DNA from: CAZKWG01 sp964615375
Lineage (GTDB): Bacteria; Myxococcota_A; UBA796; CAZKWG01
NCBI GenBank assembly: GCA_964615375.1
Contig: CAZTOW010000006.1
Location: forward strand, 220,016-284,015
DNA length: 64,000 nt
Direction: 5' to 3'
Below are positions 32,247 to 42,400 of the stretch, piece after piece; positions within the stretch are counted from its first letter, which is position 1; the number at the start of each line of letters is the position of its first letter. The notes under the pieces are model-generated. The model was not told the origin of the DNA. It did not search any database and worked only from the letters and a program-made list of their open reading frames with translations. Made by a program: the position numbers and the translations under genes.

Positions 32247-34663
32247 GGCGCCTCGCCGCCGCCCTGGGCTGGGCCACCTTCGCCGGCGCGCTGGTGGTCG
32301 CCTGGCGCGCCAACGACGAGGTCGACGCCGACACGCGCGAGATCACGACCTTCCTCGCCTACGCCCTCGATCAGGGCGTGCGCTTCACGCTGGAGGCCGG
32401 CGAGCGGCAGGTGCGGCTGGACACCTGGCTGGTGCTCCCCGCCGGCTGGGGCAGCGACGCCCGCGCCACAGCCCCCTACTGCCTCTCCGCGCGCGCCACC
32501 GGCCCCGACGGCGAGCTCCTGCTCGAGCAGGAGCGCTGGCTCAGCTCGCGCGCGGGCTTCACCGAGGAGGAGAGCGGGCGCCGCCGCCCCGTCGTGACCC
32601 TGGCCGAGGCCACCGGCGAGCCCTCCCTGGGTCGCCTGCTGATGCTGGACCTCGGGGATCGCGCCCCGCGTGGCGGCACCCTGGAGCTGGGGGTCTGCGC
32701 GGCCCCCTCCGACGCCCGCGTCCTGCTCATCGCCTACCGCCTCGGCGAGCGGGATCGCCTCAGCCGCTACCGCATCGCCCGCGGCCTCAGTCCCCGCGCC
32801 CAGCGCCGCTACGCCGCCAGCGTGGGCGCCTTCGAGTGGGCCGCGGTCCCCGAGGACTGGCGCGAGGAGCTGGTGGAGACCCGCTGGGACCGCATGGGCG
32901 CCCTGCCGGTGGAGGGCCGGGCCCTGCCCACCGTGCGCCTCTACACCGCCGACAGCCACGTCTCCTGGGAGGACGTCCCCGCCTGGGGCCTCCCGCTGAT
33001 GGCGGGGGCCGCCGCGGCCTGGAACGTCGTCGGCCCGGCCTTCTTCGAGGGCAGCTGGGCCCGCCTGGACGGGGCCGCGGCTCAGGGGGTGGGCGGCGAG
33101 CTCCGCGTCGTCCACGCCGACGGCCGGGTGGACCTGCGCCCGCTGCCGCCCTCCTCGGAGATCCAGCGCTTCGCCCTGCCCGCCGGCCTCCACTCCGTAC
33201 AGATCGCCCTGCCCACGCGCTCCGAGCCGCGCCTGCTGCGCGTGCGCACCGCCGACGCCGAGACCGCCTGGGGCGATCCCGCCCGCCTGCCGGTGGAGGA
33301 CGACGGCTTCCGTCGGGTGGGCGTGGACCTGCGCCGCGTCGAGCTCTTCCGCGTGGACCAGGACACCGATCCGCTGCAGTGGCGCCTCGATCCTGAGATC
33401 CCCGCGCGCCTCCTGCTCCGCGCCCGCCTGCCTCCCGGCGCGCTCCCCGGCTTCGGCGAGGCCCCCGCGGAGCTGACCCGCACGGCGCGGGTCCGCCTGC
33501 TCGCCGAGGACGGATCGGAGCTCAGCCGCTGGGAGATCCCCGTCCCTGGCGTCCCCTCCCCCTTCGAGCGCTACGTGCAGGGCGACACCATCCGCAGCGC
33601 CCGGGTCTCCGAGCAGGTCGCCCACGTCCTCCTCCCGCCCGCCGGGGCCGCGCGCCTCTCCCTGGAGGCCGACGGCCCCATCGACGCCTCCCTGCGGGTG
33701 CTGTTGCCCGACGGCGCCCTGGTCCCGAACCCACGCTACGCGCTACCCGAGGGCGCCGAGGTCCAGGGGCGCTACGAGCCCGACGTCCTGAACCCCTGGC
33801 TGGTGCGCGCGCCCGAGGACTTCGAGGCCCTGGCGCGCACGGAGCGCGTCGTCGCCATCGACGCCCAGGTCCGGCTGGAGCCCGAGGGTTCTGGCGGGCG
33901 CCGCGGAGCGAGGAAGGCCGACTGGCGGTCGCTGAGCCTGGAGCTGCCCTTCGAGCTCCTGGCCCAGCGCGACCCGGGCGCCACCGGCTCCGGCGCGCGC
34001 GCCCGGCTGGGGAGGGAGCCCACCCCCGTGTTGATCGGCCAGGACGGCCGGCTCTCCATCGACTACCGCGCCCCCCTGGGCCTGGTCGGCGCGGCGGGGC
34101 AGCTCACGGTGGGCGGGCAGACCCGGGAGCTCAAGCTGCGCGCGGCGGGCGGGCGCCTGGTCTTCGGCGAGCTGCCCCCGGGCGCCACGACCGCCAGCCT
34201 GGACCTCGACGGCCTCTTCCTGGCCCCGCCCACGAGCGAGGGCGACTGGCAGGTGCGCCGCTTCTACCGCCTCGATCCCGGAGTCCCGCTGAGCGTGCCC
34301 TGGCCCGGGGGCGAGGGGCGCCTGGGCCTGCACGTCTGCGGCGCGAGCCCGGGGGCCAGCCTGGCCTGGACCGTACAGCTCCCCGAAGGCGAGGCCGCGC
34401 CCCCCGCGAGCCGCGACGCCCGCTCCGGCGCCCGCGCCCTGAAGCGCGAGAGCAGCGCCCTGCCCCTCTCCTTCGCCGAGGGTGAGCTCTCCTGCGCCGC
34501 CCCCGTCCTCGTCCCGCTGTGGTCCGCCCTCGGCGAGCGCGCGCTGACGCTGAGCGTCCGCCTGGAGGAGGCCAGCGGGCCCGCCTGGCTGCGCCTCACC
34601 ACCACGCGCTGGCTGGAGGATGAGGACGCCGCCCCCACCTTCGGGCGCCGGGGGGCGCCATGA
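32243..34663 (+). CDS. Large periplasmic beta-rich protein of the polymer operon
   Basis: 806 residues from TTG 32243, which shares TTGA with the PgsC-like stop; no ATG or GTG fits better. An N-terminal helix (AALGWATFAGALVVAWRA) acts as a signal anchor. The rest is beta-rich with several Ig-like or carbohydrate-binding-like segments (FDPEIPARLLLRARLP-type strands, SLELPFELLAQRD). There is no recognisable family and no catalytic motif. It probably lies in the periplasm between the synthase and the outer-membrane protein encoded two genes later. The next gene overlaps by ATGA. Confidence 0.6.
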   Translation: MRRLAAALGWATFAGALVVAWRANDEVDADTREITTFLAYALDQGVRFTLEAGERQVRLDTWLVLPAGWGSDARATAPYCLSARATGPDGELLLEQERWLSSRAGFTEEESGRRRPVVTLAEATGEPSLGRLLMLDLGDRAPRGGTLELGVCAAPSDARVLLIAYRLGERDRLSRYRIARGLSPRAQRRYAASVGAFEWAAVPEDWREELVETRWDRMGALPVEGRALPTVRLYTADSHVSWEDVPAWGLPLMAGAAAAWNVVGPAFFEGSWARLDGAAAQGVGGELRVVHADGRVDLRPLPPSSEIQRFALPAGLHSVQIALPTRSEPRLLRVRTADAETAWGDPARLPVEDDGFRRVGVDLRRVELFRVDQDTDPLQWRLDPEIPARLLLRARLPPGALPGFGEAPAELTRTARVRLLAEDGSELSRWEIPVPGVPSPFERYVQGDTIRSARVSEQVAHVLLPPAGAARLSLEADGPIDASLRVLLPDGALVPNPRYALPEGAEVQGRYEPDVLNPWLVRAPEDFEALARTERVVAIDAQVRLEPEGSGGRRGARKADWRSLSLELPFELLAQRDPGATGSGARARLGREPTPVLIGQDGRLSIDYRAPLGLVGAAGQLTVGGQTRELKLRAAGGRLVFGELPPGATTASLDLDGLFLAPPTSEGDWQVRRFYRLDPGVPLSVPWPGGEGRLGLHVCGASPGASLAWTVQLPEGEAAPPASRDARSGARALKRESSALPLSFAEGELSCAAPVLVPLWSALGERALTLSVRLEEASGPAWLRLTTTRWLEDEDAAPTFGRRGAP

Positions 34664-35523
34664 GGGGGGTCGCCTGGATCCTGCTCCTCGGGGTCGCGCT
34701 CGGCGGGGCCTGGGAGCTCGCGCGCGAGCGCCGACCGGAGGGCGAGGTCCAGGACCCGAGCGCCGAGCAGCGCGCCCGCTACGCCGCCCTCGTCCGCGCC
34801 CTGGGCCGGGCCGCCCCCGCCGCCACCCTGCCCCCCGACGCGGAGGCCCGCGCCGCCGAGCTCGGGCTGGAGCTGCGACGCGAGGGCGATCAGCTCTGGC
34901 TGCTCGAGCGCGCGGAGCCGCTCCCGGGTCTGGGCCTGCGGGGGGTGGGCGTGCTGGGCCTCCGCCTCGGGCCCCTCCCCGCGGAGCTGGTGCTCCAGGC
35001 CCCCCACCCCAGCTCGGACCTGCACACCGGCCCGCTGGCCAGCGCGCTCTTCGACGCGGGGGGCGTCCGGGCCGTGCAGCTCGCCACCACCCACCGCGAC
35101 GCGGGCGAGGGGGCCGATCCCGCGCACAACCCGGCGAGCTGGTTCCAAGGGGCGACCGACGGGCTGGCCGACGCGCTCGCCGACCCGCTGGTCGTGCAGC
35201 TCCACGGCTTCTCCCGCGACACCTCGGAGGCCGACGCCGTCCTGTCCGAGGGCGCCACCCCGCTGCCTCCGGCGGAGCTGGCGGCGATGATCCGCCGCTT
35301 CTCGGCCGCGATGGGCCTGGACGACGTGCGCGACGGGACCCAGGTCCCGGCCCTGGCCGGGCGGGACAACGCCCAGGCCCGCCTGCTGGCCGGGCGGGCC
35401 CGCTTCCTCCACCTGGAGATGTCCCTCCCGCTGCGCGTCGCCCTCCGTGACGAGGCCGAGCGCCGGGCGGCCCTGTCCGCGCTCCTGCGCTCCCTCGCGG
35501 CGCGCCAGGAGACCCTGCCATGA
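34660..35523 (+). CDS. Putative periplasmic metal amidohydrolase (PGA-hydrolase-like)
   Basis: 287 residues with an N-terminal anchor helix (VAWILLLGVALGGAWELA). Possible metal ligands: APHPSSDLHTG (~residue 110), VVQLHGFS (~184) and FLHLEMSLPLR (~250). This H-x3-D ... H ... E-x-S-x-x-LR pattern is similar to N-formylglutamate amidohydrolase and phage polyglutamate hydrolases. In PGA operons such enzymes trim or release polymer. The function is inferred from motif spacing and gene context. Overlaps both neighbours by 4 bases. Confidence 0.5.
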   Translation: MRGVAWILLLGVALGGAWELARERRPEGEVQDPSAEQRARYAALVRALGRAAPAATLPPDAEARAAELGLELRREGDQLWLLERAEPLPGLGLRGVGVLGLRLGPLPAELVLQAPHPSSDLHTGPLASALFDAGGVRAVQLATTHRDAGEGADPAHNPASWFQGATDGLADALADPLVVQLHGFSRDTSEADAVLSEGATPLPPAELAAMIRRFSAAMGLDDVRDGTQVPALAGRDNAQARLLAGRARFLHLEMSLPLRVALRDEAERRAALSALLRSLAARQETLP

Positions 35524-38500
35524 GCGCCGCCTGCGTCGCGGCCCTGGCCGGGGCCTGGTCGGTGGGCGTCCCGCTGGAGCGCGCCCTGAACGCCGAGGGC
35601 GCGCTGGAGGTCCCCGGGGGCGTGGCCATCCGCCTCGTCAGTGACGCGGGGCCGCTGGCCGTGCGCTCCGCCGACGGGCAGGAGCCGCCGCAGCGCGGGC
35701 TCGCCGACGGGCTGCTGGTCCCCGCAGCGGGGGCGACGCGGGCGCTGGAGATCCTGGCCCCCGAGGGCGCGAAGGTCCGCGTCCACAGCTCCGAAGACGA
35801 TGGCGAGGCCACCGCCTGGTCCCGCTGGGAGCAGGCCTCGGCGCGGGCGCTGCGTCGGGACGAGCCCCTGCCCCATCCCCCCGGCTGCCTGGACCGCCTG
35901 CGCCTCAGCGTCCAGCTCCGCGCGGACGCCGTGCAGGACCGCGGCGTGGCCTGGCTCGGCCTGCTCTACGACGCGGCCCCCCTCCGCCCGGTGGGCAGCG
36001 CCTCCCACGTCCTCGGCCCCGAGCTCCCGCTCGCCCCAGCCCTCCTGCGCGGGCCCGGGGTCGCCCTCCTGCGCACGCGCCCGCCCGCGGGGCCCCTGCG
36101 CCGTTACACGCTGATCCCGGCGGTGGCGGGCCAGCCCGCCGAGCCCCTGTCGCTGGCCTCCACCGGGAGCGCCCCGCTCACGCAGCGGGCCTGGGTGCCA
36201 CCGGGTGAAAGTTCACTAGACTTTTTAGTGTCAGACCCTGAGGTGAGCGGGACGATCAGCCTGGCCCGCCTGAAGCCGCGGCTCACCGATCCGCGCCTAC
36301 CCCGCGCCTCCTCTGGACTCGCGGCGGCCGAGCTCGCCCTCCTGCGCGGGGATCGCCAGGCCGCCCGGGAGGGTTTCCGGGCGCAGGCCGAGGCCGAGGG
36401 CGCCGCGGGAGAGCTGGCTCGCGCCCGCCTGGTGCTGCTGGAGGAGGACCCCGGCCCGGCCCTGGACCGGGCGCTGGCGCGTCCGCGGAGCGAGGCCGGG
36501 GCGCAGGTCCTCGCCGAGGCCGCCCTGGCCCGCGCCGACCGGCTCCCGCCCGAGCGCGTGCTGGCCCTGGTGCTGGAGGCCCCCGATCCCGACCCCCTGG
36601 CGGTGGCCCGCTGGCTCAACGGGCTCGGCGGCCTTCGACCGCGCGGCCTGGCCCTGCTGGCGACCGCCCGCCGCGACGTCCCCCTGGGTCCGGCCCTGGA
36701 GCCGCGGGCGTTACGGGAGGCGGCCTGGGCCACGAGCTGGACCCGCCTGCTCCCGGCCGCGGAGGCGCTGGCGGCCCCCAGCCTGCACCCGGAGGGCCCC
36801 GGCGTCCCCCGCGTGCTCCTCCGCGCGGGCGAGCAGGCCGAGCTCACCCTGCCCCCGCTCGCCCGCGGCCGGCTCCCCGTCCTGCGCCTCCGCGCCGCCG
36901 GCCCGGCCCGCTACCGGGTGGACGGTCAGCCCTGGACCGCGGCGGCGGCCGGGGATCTCGACGTGGCCCTGCCCCCCGGGCCGCACCTCGTGGGGGTGGA
37001 GGAGGGCGAGCTCCTGCTGCTGGACGCCGAGACCGTCCTCACCGGGGGCGCGCGGGTCTTCGAGTGGCCCCTGGCCCGCCTGCCCGCCCGCTGGGAGCTG
37101 CCCGATCCCGGGGTGGGGGCCGAGCTGCGCGTGCAGATGGACAGCCCCGCGCCGCTGACCCTGAGCTTCGACGACGGGCGGACCGAGCAGATCGCGCCGG
37201 GCGCCGACGGGAGCCTCCCGCTGGTGCTGGCCGGGCCCTGGGCGCGATCGGTGGAGATCCTGGGGCCGGAGGGGGCCCTGGCCGGGCTGTCCCTGCGCGC
37301 GGCCCGCTCGGGAGCGGAGGGAGCGGAGGCAACCCCGCTCCTGCCGGTGGGCGAGGAGGAGGGGATCGCCGCGCTCCAGCGCCTCTCGGTCGAGCTCGCC
37401 CAGGGGCGCGCGGAGGCCCGGCTGGCGCGGGCGGAGGTGCTGGGGAGGCTCGGGCTGCTGGGGCCGGCGCGGCAGGATCTGGCGGTGGCGGCCCGGGATC
37501 CCGCGCTGAGGGCCGAGGCCTCGCGCCTCTGGCGGCGGGTGGCGGCCCCGGTGCCCAGCGCGCCCGCCCCCGGCCCGCAGACGGTGGCGGCGGCCTTCGC
37601 CGCGGCGGGAGAGGCGACGACCCCGCTCCCCACGGAGGCGGAGGCCCTGGAGACGGCCGCGGCGCGCCTGGGCCAGCCCGCGCTGGAGGTGGCGGCGGCG
37701 GCGGACTGGCTGGCCCGCGGGCGGCTCCCCGAGGCCGTGGCGGCGCTGCTGCGCGCGGGTCCGGCGGGGGCGGATCTGCTGGGCTCCACCCTGGCGCGCA
37801 CCCGCTGGAGCTCGCTGTCGCGGGCGGATCGCAGCGCGGGCCTGGTGGAGGTCGAGCTCTCCGCGGATCCTGCCGGTTCACAGGGCTCCCTCTGGCGGCG
37901 GGCGCTGGACGCCCTCTTCCCGAGCCCCTGGCCCGCGGGGGAGGATCTGCTGCTGCGCAACGACTGGGGCGCCCTGCTGCGGCACCGCGGGACCCAGGTC
38001 GAGGTGGAGCTGCTCTGCCGGGACGAGCGGGCGGAGGCGGGCTCCTGCCAGGTGGAGCTGCGCAGCGACGCCGAGCGGCGGACGGTGGAGGTGGCCCCCA
38101 GCCTGGAGCCCACGCGGATCGGCTTCACGCTCCCGCCCGGCGCGCACGAGCTGGAGATCGGGCCCCCCGGCCGCGGCCTCGCCCTGCGCGCCCGCGCCAC
38201 GGTGGACGGGGTCCTGGTGCCCCTGCGCACCCGCCAGCTCGCCCTGCGCGCCGAGCCCGCCCGCCCCATCGGGATCACCGTGGCCGGGCCGGCGCTGCTG
38301 CGGGTGGAGGTGGTCCGCGGGGAGCTCCGGAGCGGCGGGCAGACGGCGCGGCCGGACGAGCCCCTGCTGGTCCCGCTCCTCGACCGCGGGCCGGTGAGCC
38401 TGGAGCTCTCGGGCGAAGGCGAGGCCCTCCTGGCCGTGGGCGAGCTCCTGCCCCTGCTGGACGAGCCCCCGGCGCCCCCCGAGCGCGCCCCGACCGCCGC

Positions 38501-39407
38501 CCTCTCGCTGGAGGCCCTGGCCCCGCTCTACGCCCGCGCCGCGACGCCGTCCGCGCCCGAGCGCCTGCTGCCCCGGGACGGCGGGACGACGCGGATCCAG
38601 CTCTCCGGGGGGCAGGTGTCGCTCCCGCCCGTGGGCGAGCCCTGGCGGGCGGCCGAGGTGGAGGCCGCCTGGATGCGCAGCTTCGGGGCGGACTGGCTGG
38701 GGATCACGGGCTGGGCGCGGGGGCCCGGGTGGGGCGGCGGGCTCAGCCTGGGGGCGGCGCGGAGCTGGGGCGGGGGCTGGGCGGGGGCGAGCCTGGACGG
38801 CGGGGCCTCGCGGGGGCTCACGGACGCGGCGGGCTCGCTGGCGCTCACGCTGCGGGCCCGGCAGGATCTCGAGCTGCCCGGAGAGCTCGCCCTCCGCCTC
38901 TCGGGGAGGCTGGGGGCGGGCTGGTGGTCGGAGGCCCCGGCGACCCCGGTGGACCCGAGAGCCTGGTCGCGCTGGGGCCACGATCACCCGGTCAACCTGC
39001 GCCTGGGGGCGGAGGCCATCGCCACGCCCACGCGCGACCTGCGGGCCAGCCTGAGCCTGGGCGCGAGCTCCAACGCCGGGCCCTCGCTGGACGGGCTCAG
39101 CGCCGCGGCCCGCGCCTCCTGGCTGCTGGGGGACGCCTGGGTGCTGGACGGACGGCTGACGACGAAGCTGGGCTTCGCCGATGATCATCGCGCGCAGACC
39201 TCGCTGTCGCTGGAGCCCGCCCTGGGCGCCGAGTGGGCCACCTGGCTGGACCGGACGCGCCGCCTGAGCGTGCGGGGGCGCCTGGGGCTGGACCAGGGCA
39301 GGCCGGAGCTCTGGGCGGGGGTGGCCCTCTGGTGGACCGGGGGGCGCGGGCTCGAGGATCTCGCCCCCGACAGCGCTGCGTTCAAGACCGCGCGAGGTCG
39401 GCCATGA
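35520..39407 (+). CDS. Very large envelope protein with C-terminal outer-membrane beta-barrel
   Basis: 1295 residues. A short hydrophobic start, then ~1050 residues alternating beta-sandwich-like regions and helical TPR-like stretches (AELALLRGDRQAAREGFRAQAEAEG; AEARLARAEVLGRLGLLGPARQDL). The last ~230 residues are alternating amphipathic strands (WGGGLSLGAARSWGGGWAG, LALRLSGRLGAGWW, LRASLSLGASSNAG, VRGRLGLDQGRPELWAGVAL), like a 10-14-strand barrel. It may let the polymer cross the outer membrane, analogous to AlgE/AlgK or PgaA. Residues 230-238 are encoded by a cluster of very rare codons. The TGA overlaps the next ATG. Confidence 0.6.
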   Translation: MSAACVAALAGAWSVGVPLERALNAEGALEVPGGVAIRLVSDAGPLAVRSADGQEPPQRGLADGLLVPAAGATRALEILAPEGAKVRVHSSEDDGEATAWSRWEQASARALRRDEPLPHPPGCLDRLRLSVQLRADAVQDRGVAWLGLLYDAAPLRPVGSASHVLGPELPLAPALLRGPGVALLRTRPPAGPLRRYTLIPAVAGQPAEPLSLASTGSAPLTQRAWVPPGESSLDFLVSDPEVSGTISLARLKPRLTDPRLPRASSGLAAAELALLRGDRQAAREGFRAQAEAEGAAGELARARLVLLEEDPGPALDRALARPRSEAGAQVLAEAALARADRLPPERVLALVLEAPDPDPLAVARWLNGLGGLRPRGLALLATARRDVPLGPALEPRALREAAWATSWTRLLPAAEALAAPSLHPEGPGVPRVLLRAGEQAELTLPPLARGRLPVLRLRAAGPARYRVDGQPWTAAAAGDLDVALPPGPHLVGVEEGELLLLDAETVLTGGARVFEWPLARLPARWELPDPGVGAELRVQMDSPAPLTLSFDDGRTEQIAPGADGSLPLVLAGPWARSVEILGPEGALAGLSLRAARSGAEGAEATPLLPVGEEEGIAALQRLSVELAQGRAEARLARAEVLGRLGLLGPARQDLAVAARDPALRAEASRLWRRVAAPVPSAPAPGPQTVAAAFAAAGEATTPLPTEAEALETAAARLGQPALEVAAAADWLARGRLPEAVAALLRAGPAGADLLGSTLARTRWSSLSRADRSAGLVEVELSADPAGSQGSLWRRALDALFPSPWPAGEDLLLRNDWGALLRHRGTQVEVELLCRDERAEAGSCQVELRSDAERRTVEVAPSLEPTRIGFTLPPGAHELEIGPPGRGLALRARATVDGVLVPLRTRQLALRAEPARPIGITVAGPALLRVEVVRGELRSGGQTARPDEPLLVPLLDRGPVSLELSGEGEALLAVGELLPLLDEPPAPPERAPTAALSLEALAPLYARAATPSAPERLLPRDGGTTRIQLSGGQVSLPPVGEPWRAAEVEAAWMRSFGADWLGITGWARGPGWGGGLSLGAARSWGGGWAGASLDGGASRGLTDAAGSLALTLRARQDLELPGELALRLSGRLGAGWWSEAPATPVDPRAWSRWGHDHPVNLRLGAEAIATPTRDLRASLSLGASSNAGPSLDGLSAAARASWLLGDAWVLDGRLTTKLGFADDHRAQTSLSLEPALGAEWATWLDRTRRLSVRGRLGLDQGRPELWAGVALWWTGGRGLEDLAPDSAAFKTARGRP
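36207..36233 (+). other. Rare-codon cluster with hairpin, including TTA and CTA
   Basis: Nine consecutive codons, GAA AGT TCA CTA GAC TTT TTA GTG TCA, break the near-total GC3 use of the gene. Within it, CACTA-GACTTTT-TAGTG (36214-36230) forms an inverted repeat. It may be a pause site, an internal promoter, or a translational control point like TTA codons in Streptomyces. Function is inferred only. Confidence 0.5.
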
Positions 39408-42400
39408 ACCCCGCGATCCGCCCGCGCCCGCTCCGCGGCGGCCCCCGCGTCGCCGCCCTGGCCGCCCGGGTCGAGCCCTTCCTGGCCCGCGTCCACGAGG
39501 AGGACCTGCGCTGGCTGGCCGAGCGCCCGGACTTCGACCCGGACCCGCCGGCCGCCGTGCGCGCCCTCGTGGCCGCCATCCACGCCTGCGTGGCCGACCG
39601 CGCCGAGGCCGACGAGGAGGGGATCCGCCTCCGCGCGCGGGTCTCCGGGGCCCCGCCCGAGGGGCGCCGGGAGGTGCTGGAGCACTACCTCCGCGCGACC
39701 ACGCCGCTCTCGCTCGCCCTGGCGGGAGACCTGCTGGCCCTGCGCCGGGACCTGGACCTGGACGCCCTGCTGGAGCGCCTCGCCGGCCGCGCCGAGCGCC
39801 AGGGGATCCGCGTGGAGCTGGCCGTGCAGGCCATCGGCGCGCTGGGCGCGGAGCTGAGCCCCGAGCAGTGGGAGGAGGCCGAGGCCCAGCCCGTCCTGCG
39901 CGAGCTCACCCTGCGCGAGCGCCGCCCCGCCACCCGCCGGGCCGCCGTCCGCGCCCTCGCCGCCATGACCGGCCGCCTCATCGCCTCGGGGAGAGCGGGC
40001 GATCCAGCCGATCTCCGCCTGCTCCGCGAGCGCGTGCGCGACGGCCAGGAGTCGCCCTGGATCCGCCGCCGCGCCCTGGAGGTGGTGCGCGGCCTGCCCC
40101 CGGCCTTGGCCCGCCACCTGCTGGCCGAGGCCATCTCCGCCCAGAGCGGGCGGGAGCCCTTCCTGCTCCGCGCGCGGGGCGTGGAGCTGCTGCTCGAGCA
40201 GCGCGAGCCCTGGACGCTGAGCCTGGCGGCGCGGGCGGTGCGCGACCCCTCGGAGCTCGTGCGGGCCTGCCTGGTCGACGGGCTGGGCCGGCGCTTCGCC
40301 GAGGGGGACGACGGGGCGGAGGCGATGCTGGGCGTCATCCTGACCGACGACCCGGAGCCGCGGATCCGGGCGCGGGCCGCGCATGCGCTGCGCGGGGCGG
40401 GCGGGCGCGGGCTGCTGCTGTGCGCGGAGGCGCTGCGGGATGTGCCCATGGTGGCGCGGGTCGCCGCGGAGGTGGCCTCGGACGTGGCCTATGACGGCAT
40501 GCTGATCCCGCCCCAGCTGCGGGTGGCGCTGGAGGAGGCCCAGCAGCGCGGAGACCCGGCCCTCACCCGGGCGGCGACCATGGCGCTGCACGTCGAGCGC
40601 GTCGCCCAGAGCCCGGCCTGGACCCTGGCCGCCCCCCTGGCCAGCCTGCGCCCCGGCGAGACCGCCACCCTCGACCTGCCCCCAGGCATCTCGGCGATGG
40701 ACGTGGCGCAGATCCTCGTGATCTTCGCCGAGCGGGGTTTCGGATACGGTCTCGAGCCCCAGGGCCAGCGCCTGACGGTGACCCGAGGTGACGCGCAGGG
40801 CCCCGCGCTCTGGCGCCTGCTCCACGAGCTCCAGCACCCCGCGCCGGCCAAGCGCCAGGGGCACTCCCACCTCACCGGCCGCCTCGACACCGGCCGCATC
40901 CGCGTTCCCCCCGGCGGGCTGGCCGAGGAGAGCGCCACCGGGGTCCCCGGCCAGCGCGTGCGCCTCGAGCGCCTGGAGAGCTGGGGGCCGCGCGTGCCCA
41001 TGGTCGACGACTACCTGCACGCGACCACGCGCCGCCAGGTCCTCGTGGTCAGCGCCGAGGGCCTCAGCGTCGTGCGCCCACCCGAGGGCACGCTCCCGCG
41101 GGCGCGGGCCTGGGCGAGGCTGGTGTGGCGCTACGGGCAGCTCGACCAGCTCCGCGGCTCGGATCTCCAGGAGCGGGACGACGCGCCGCGCTACACCGAG
41201 GAGCTGCGCGCGCTCGGCTTCGAGACCACACTTCGCGGGCCGGGCTCCCGCGAGATCAGCCGCCTGCACGGCGCCCTGAACCCGCTCAGCTACCTGCTGG
41301 GCATGGGCGAGAGCACGGTCACCCACCTGGCGGTGGTGCTGGTGCTCCTCCTCGGCCTGCTGCTGGGGCGCGTGAGCTGGGCGCGGGCGCAGGTGCGGGC
41401 GGCGCGGGCGAGCCTGCCGCTGGTCATCGGCGGCTGGGGCACGCGAGGCAAGAGCGGGACGGAGCGGCTGAAGGCGGGGATGTTCGAGGGCTTCGGCGTG
41501 CCCCTGCTGTCCAAGACCACCGGCTGCGAGGCCATGGTGCTGCACGGCCCTCCGGGCGGGCACGCCCTCGAGCTCTTCCTGTTCCGCGCCTACGACCGCG
41601 CGACCATCTGGGAGCAGGTGGACGTGCTGCGCCTGGCCTCCGGGCTCGGCGCGCGGGCCATGCTCTGGGAGTGCATGGGCCTGAACCCGGCCTACGTGAA
41701 GCTGCTCCAGGCGGGCTGGATGCGGGACGACCTGTCCACGCTCACCAACGCCTACCCAGACCACGAGGACATCCAGGGCCCCACCGGCCTGGACGTGGCG
41801 ACGGTCCTGGGCGGCTTCTCCCCCCCGGGCGCGCTGCTGCTCTGCACCGAGGAGAACATGCTCCCGGTCATCGCGGAGGAGGCCATGAAGCGGGGGACCG
41901 TGGTGGAGCCGGTGGACCGCCTGGCCCGGGAGCTGGTGCCGCGCGACCTGATCGATCGAATGCCCTACGCCGAACATCCGTCCAATGTGGCGCTGGCGGC
42001 GTCCGTGGCCGGCGCGCTGGGCCTCGACCGCACCGAGGCCATCGGGTTCATGGCCGAGCACGTCGTCCCCGACCTCGGCGCCCTGGTGATCTACCCGCGC
42101 GCCCGACACCTGGCCCGCGAGGTGGTCTTCGCCAACGGCATGTCGGCCAACGACACGCTCTCCTTCAAGCACAACTGGAGGCACACGGGCTTCGCCGCCC
42201 ACGATCACGCGGCCGAGCCGGCCCGCTGGCTGGTGACGGTGGTGAACAACCGCGCCGATCGCGTCGCCCGAAGCCGCGTCTTCGCCGCCATCCTGGTCAA
42301 CGACGCCAACGCCCACCGCCACGTCCTCATCGGCACCAACCTGCGCGGGCTCGGGCAGTACATCGACGCCGCCATCGACGAGCGCCTGACCGGCGCGCGC

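Noticed and set aside
41428..41500. Mur ligase of peptidoglycan synthesis as identity of the PgsB-like gene
   Set aside because: The P-loop is Mur-like, but the flanking motifs (WECMGLNPAYV, TNAYPDHEDIQG) and the neighbour PgsC-like gene point to PgsB/CapB.
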